Of a stretch of 64,000 nucleotides of DNA, positions 60,555 to 64,000 are shown one piece after another. The translations under genes were made by a program, and so were the position numbers. The stretch is from Oasisia sp. SBJ-2009 (lineage: Eukaryota; Annelida; Polychaeta; Sabellida; Siboglinidae), in the NCBI GenBank assembly GCA_964017155.1, contig OZ024861.1, forward strand, positions 434,001-498,000. The letters are read 5' to 3'. Under the pieces are notes generated by a model. That model ran no database searches, was not told the DNA's origin, and was given only the letters and a program-made list of their open reading frames with translations. Each line of letters opens with the position of its first letter. The first letter of the stretch is position 1.

Positions 60555-62569
60555 GGCACTTATGTAGAAGTCGGACCAAACTCAATGTTGCTATTATATC
60601 AGTATTTGTGCCAACATTTGATACTTGATTAAATTAATTCATTCAATAATAATCATCTTGCGCGTATTTATGTTTTATAAACAGCGCGTCTTGGCAAACT
60701 TTTGAGGTCGAAAAGACAGCGCGATTTGTGCCAGTCGCAAGCGCAGCGGTGCATGTTACTCCGCTGAGCGTACGAAATGAGCGATAAACAGTTTGTTTAT
60801 GCCGACCGCGCTGTCTTTTCGACCTCAAAAGTCTGCTAAGACGCGCTGTATATCAAACATAAATATGCGCAAGATGATTATAATTGATAGAACGAACAAA
60901 ATCAAGTATCAAATGTTGGCAAAGATAGAGTTATTATACCAAAATTGAGGTGGGCCCGACTTGTACATAAGTGCCAACACTTGCGGGCGCGTACCTTCAC
61001 GCGCACTCTCTCATAAAAGCACGTATACTCTCAATTGTTTTCAGTATTTCACTATTTGGCACTTATATACAAGTCGGACCCACCTCAATGTTGCTATTAT
61101 ATCAGTATTTTTGCCAACATTTGATACTTGATTAAATTAATTCATTCAATAATAATCATGTTGCGCGTATTTATGTTTTATAAACCGCGCGTCTTGGCAA
61201 ACTTTTGAGGTCGAAAAGACAGCGCGATTTGTGCCAGTCGCAAGCGCAGCGGTGCATGTTACTCCGCTGAGCATACGAAATGAGCGATAAACAGTTTGTT
61301 TATGCCGACCGCGCCTTCTTTTCGACCTCAAAAGTCTGCTAAGACGCGCTGTATATAAAACATAAATATGCGCAAGATGATAATAATTGATAGAATTAAC
61401 AAAATCAAGTATAAAATGTTGACAAAGATACAGTTATAATACCAAAATTGAGGTGGGCCCGACTTGTACATAAATGCCTAGTCTTGCGGGCTCGTACCTT
61501 CACGCGCACTCTCTCATACAAGCACGTATACTCTCAATTTGTTTTCAGTATTTCACTATTTGGCACTTATGTACAAGTCGGACCCACCTCAATGTTGCTA
61601 TTATATCAGTATTTTTGCCAACATTTGATACTTGATTAAATTAATTCATTCAATTATAATCATCTTGCGCGTATTTATGTTTTATAAACAGCGCGTCTTG
61701 GCAAACTTTTGAGGTCGAAAAGACAGCGCGATTTGTGCCAGTCGCAAGCGCTGCGGTGCATGTTACTCCGCTGAGCATACGAAATGAGCGATAAACAGTT
61801 TGTTTATGCCGACCGCGCTGTCTGTTCGACCTCAAAAGTCTGCTAAGACGCGCTGTTTATAAAACATAAATATGCGCAAGATGATTATAATTGATAGAAT
61901 TAACAAAATCAAGTATCAAATGTTGACAAAGATACAGTTATAATACCAAAATTGAGGTGGGCCCGACTTGTACATAAATGCCTAGACTTGCGGGCTCGTA
62001 CCTTCACGCGCACTCTCTTATAAAAGCACGTATACTCTCAATTTGTTTTCAGTATTTCACTATTAGGCACTTATGTACAAGTCGGACCCACCTCAATGTT
62101 GCTATTATATCAGTATTTTTGCCAACATTTGATACTTGATTAAATTAATTCATTCAATAATAATCATCTTGCGCGTATTTATGTTTTATAAACCGCGCGT
62201 CTTGGCAAACTGTTGAGGTCGAAAAGACAGCGCGATTTGTGCCAGTCGCAAGCGCAGCGGTGCATGTTACTCCGCTGAGCATACGAAATGAGCGATAAAC
62301 AGTTTGTTTATGCCGACCGCGCCTTCTTTTCGACCTCAAAAGTCTGCTAAGACGCGCTGTATATAAAACATAAATATGCGCAAGATGAATATAATTGATA
62401 GAATTAACAAAATCAAGTATCAAATGTTGACAAAGATACAGTTATAATACCAAAATTGAGGTGGGCCCGACTTGTACATAAATGCCTAGACTTGCGGGCG
62501 CGTACCTTCACGCGCACTCTCTCATAAACGCACGTATTCTCTCAATTTGTTTTCAGTATTTCACTATTT
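60555..62569 (+). repeat. 4-monomer block F4 (T R N R)
   Basis: 2015 bp. The first three monomers match the start of E1 and E2 (CATACAAGC, GCGCTGCGG, CTGTTCGAC). The fourth has an H-U style spacer (TTATAAAAGC, CTATTAGGC) joined to an R monomer with private AAACTGTTGAGG near 62211 and GATGAATAT near 62387. It keeps the 2015-bp period despite different content. Confidence 0.82.
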
Positions 62570-64000
62570 GGCACTTATGTAGAAGTCGGACCAAACTCAA
62601 TGTTGCTATTATATCAGTATTTGTGCCAACATTTGATACTTGATTAAATTAATTCATTCAATAATAATCATCTTGCGCGTATTTATGTTTTATAAACAGC
62701 GCGTCTTGGCAAACTTTTGAGGTCGAAAAGACAGCGCGATTTGTGCCAGTCGCAAGCGCAGCGGTGCATGTTACTCCGCTGAGCGTACGAAATGAGCGAT
62801 AAACAGTTTGTTTATGCCGACCGCGCTGTCTTTTCGACCTCAAAAGTCTGCTAAGACGCGCTGTATATCAAACATAAATATGCGCAAGATGATTATAATT
62901 GATAGAACGAACAAAATCAAGTATCAAATGTTGGCAAAGATAGAGTTATTATACCAAAATTGAGGTGGGCCCGACTTGTACATAAGTGCCAACACTTGCG
63001 GGCGCGTACCTTCACGCGCACTCTCTCATAAAAGCACGTATACTCTCAATTGTTTTCAGTATTTCACTATTTGGCACTTATATACAAGTCGGACCCACCT
63101 CAATGTTGCTATTATATCAGTATTTTTGCCAACATTTGATACTTGATTAAATTAATTCATTCAATTATAATCATCTTGCGCGTATTTATGTTTAATAAAC
63201 AGCGCGTCTTGGCAAACTTTTGAGGTCGAAAAGACAGCGCGATTTGTGCCAGTCGCAAGCGCAGCGGTGCATGTTACTCCGCTGAGCATACGAAATGAGC
63301 GATAAACAGTTTGTTTATGCCGACCGCGCTGTCTTTTCGACCACAAAAGTCTGCTAAGACGCGCTGTATATAAAACATAAATATGCGCAAGATGATTATA
63401 ATTGATAGAATTAACAAAATCAAGTATCAAATGTTGACAAAGATACAGTTATAATACCAAAATTGAGGTGGGCCCGACTTGTACATTAATGCCTAGACTT
63501 GCGGGCTCGTACCTTCACGCGCACTCTCTCATAAAAGCACGTATACTCTCAATTTGTTTTCAGTATTTCACTATTTGGCACTTATGTACAAGTCGGACCC
63601 ACCTCAATGTTGCTATTATATCAGTATTTTTGCCAACATTTGATACTTGATTAAATTAATTTATTCAATTATAATCATCTTGCGCGTATTTATGTTTTAT
63701 AAACAGCGCGTCTTGGCAAACTTTTGAGGTCGAAAAGACAGCGCGATTTGTGCCAGTCGCAAGCGCAGCGGTGCATGTTACTCCGCTGAGCATACGAAAT
63801 GAGCGATAAACAGTTTGTTTATGCCGACCGCGCTGTCTTTTCGACCTCAAAAGTCTGCTAAGACGCGCTGTTTATAAAACATAAATATGCGCAATATGAG
63901 TATAATTGATAGAATTAACAAAATCAAGTATCAAATGTTGACAAAGATACAGTTATAATACCAAAATTGAGGTGGGCCCGACTTGTACATAAATGCCTAG
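62570..64000 (+). repeat. Partial block F5 (T W M) running off the window
   Basis: T is followed by an S1 spacer and then a W monomer, where the other blocks have RK or R. The W left arm has the private TTTAATAAAC near 63192 (TTTTATAAAC elsewhere). The last right arm ends at 63997 and three bases of spacer remain, so the array continues beyond the window. Confidence 0.85.

Larger units (their letters stand above)
1..64000 (+). repeat. 504-bp satellite array, about 127 monomers, all in one orientation
   Basis: The same 504-bp sequence recurs end to end. A fixed point in the left arm (the TTCAAT element) recurs at 180, 684, 1188, 1690 and so on to 63665, giving 127 occurrences in 126 intervals. 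The total offset is 63485 bp, 19 bp short of 126 x 504. I can account for all 19 as single-base deletions: 16 in the S1 spacer T-run (AATTGTTTTC for AATTTGTTTTC), 2 where TTATGTACAAG became TTATGACAAG (near 1608 and 8661), and 1 near 13063. Every unit carries GGGCCC once, in the right arm. No unit is inverted and no foreign sequence interrupts the array. Short open frames recur in every unit but are by-products of the repeat. Family and host species are not recognised; a eukaryotic satellite is the only sensible class. Confidence 0.97.

Noticed and set aside
1..64000. CRISPR array
   Set aside because: Repeats are 504 bp and the intervals between them are repeats as well. There are no short direct repeats with unique spacers and no cas genes.
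1..64000. CENP-B box or an RNA polymerase III internal promoter in the monomer
   Set aside because: No stretch resembles the CENP-B box core, and GGTCGAAAAG is only a weak likeness to a B box, with no A box at the right distance.
1..64000. Bacterial or phage origin
   Set aside because: More than 60 kb of gene-free tandem repeat has no parallel in ordinary bacterial or phage genomes; there are no operons, ribosome binding sites or RNA genes.

Overview
The whole 64-kb window is one uninterrupted satellite-DNA array. A monomer of 504 bp repeats head-to-tail in a single orientation about 127 times, from the first base to the last. I found no credible protein-coding gene, rRNA, tRNA, CRISPR array, intact transposase gene or unique-sequence island. 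Both ends of the window cut through the array, so its true length is unknown. An array this long and homogeneous points to eukaryotic heterochromatin (centromeric, pericentromeric, subtelomeric or sex-chromosome satellite). CpG is plentiful in an otherwise A+T-leaning monomer with little sign of TG/CA decay, which favours a lineage with little DNA methylation, for example many invertebrates. I do not recognise the satellite family or the species.

Monomer anatomy, using 596-1099 as reference: a 169-bp left arm, an 83-bp loop, a 169-bp right arm that is the reverse complement of the left, and an 83-bp spacer. My hand alignment of the arms is ungapped with 144/169 matches (about 85%). The array is therefore a string of foldback units whose dyad axes fall every 252 bp, alternating between a loop centre and a spacer centre. 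The loop holds two small hairpins and the spacer one or two more.

Monomer classes, from diagnostic bases. Mostly right-arm markers: T (GAGCGTACG in the loop, then ATATCAAAC and GAACGAAC); K (CGACTTC); W (CGACCAC); M (CTGTTTATAAAA, then GATGAGTA); N (CTGTTCGAC). Mostly left-arm or loop markers: R (AAACCGCGCGTC, usually with CGCGCCTTC); RK (R left half, K right half); H (GAACATATG in the loop); U (TTTTGACGTCG); V (GGCCAACTTTTTAGG). Spacer classes: S1 (CATAAGTGCCAACAC, 82 bp), S2 (CATAAATGCC with GGGCTCG), S3 (CATAAATGCC with GGGCGCG and AAACGCACG), S4 (CATCAATCCC), S5 (CATTAATGCC).

Higher-order layout, left to right. 1-11731: 14-monomer unit of 7053 bp, one full copy and one partial copy. 10167-20960: 8-monomer unit of about 4031 bp, about 2.6 copies. 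19742-33348: 6-monomer unit of 3024 bp in four copies, two of them enlarged to 7 and 8 monomers. 29318-46449: 17-monomer unit of 8566 bp, two copies. 46450-53501: 7-monomer unit of 3526 bp, two copies. 53502-64000: one 6-monomer block, then three successive 2015-bp 4-monomer blocks and a partial block. These blocks overlap and share monomer classes, as expected from repeated unequal exchange and gene conversion. No genes act together here. The biology is the architecture: a satellite built from an inverted repeat, with strict length conservation and layered higher-order repeats.
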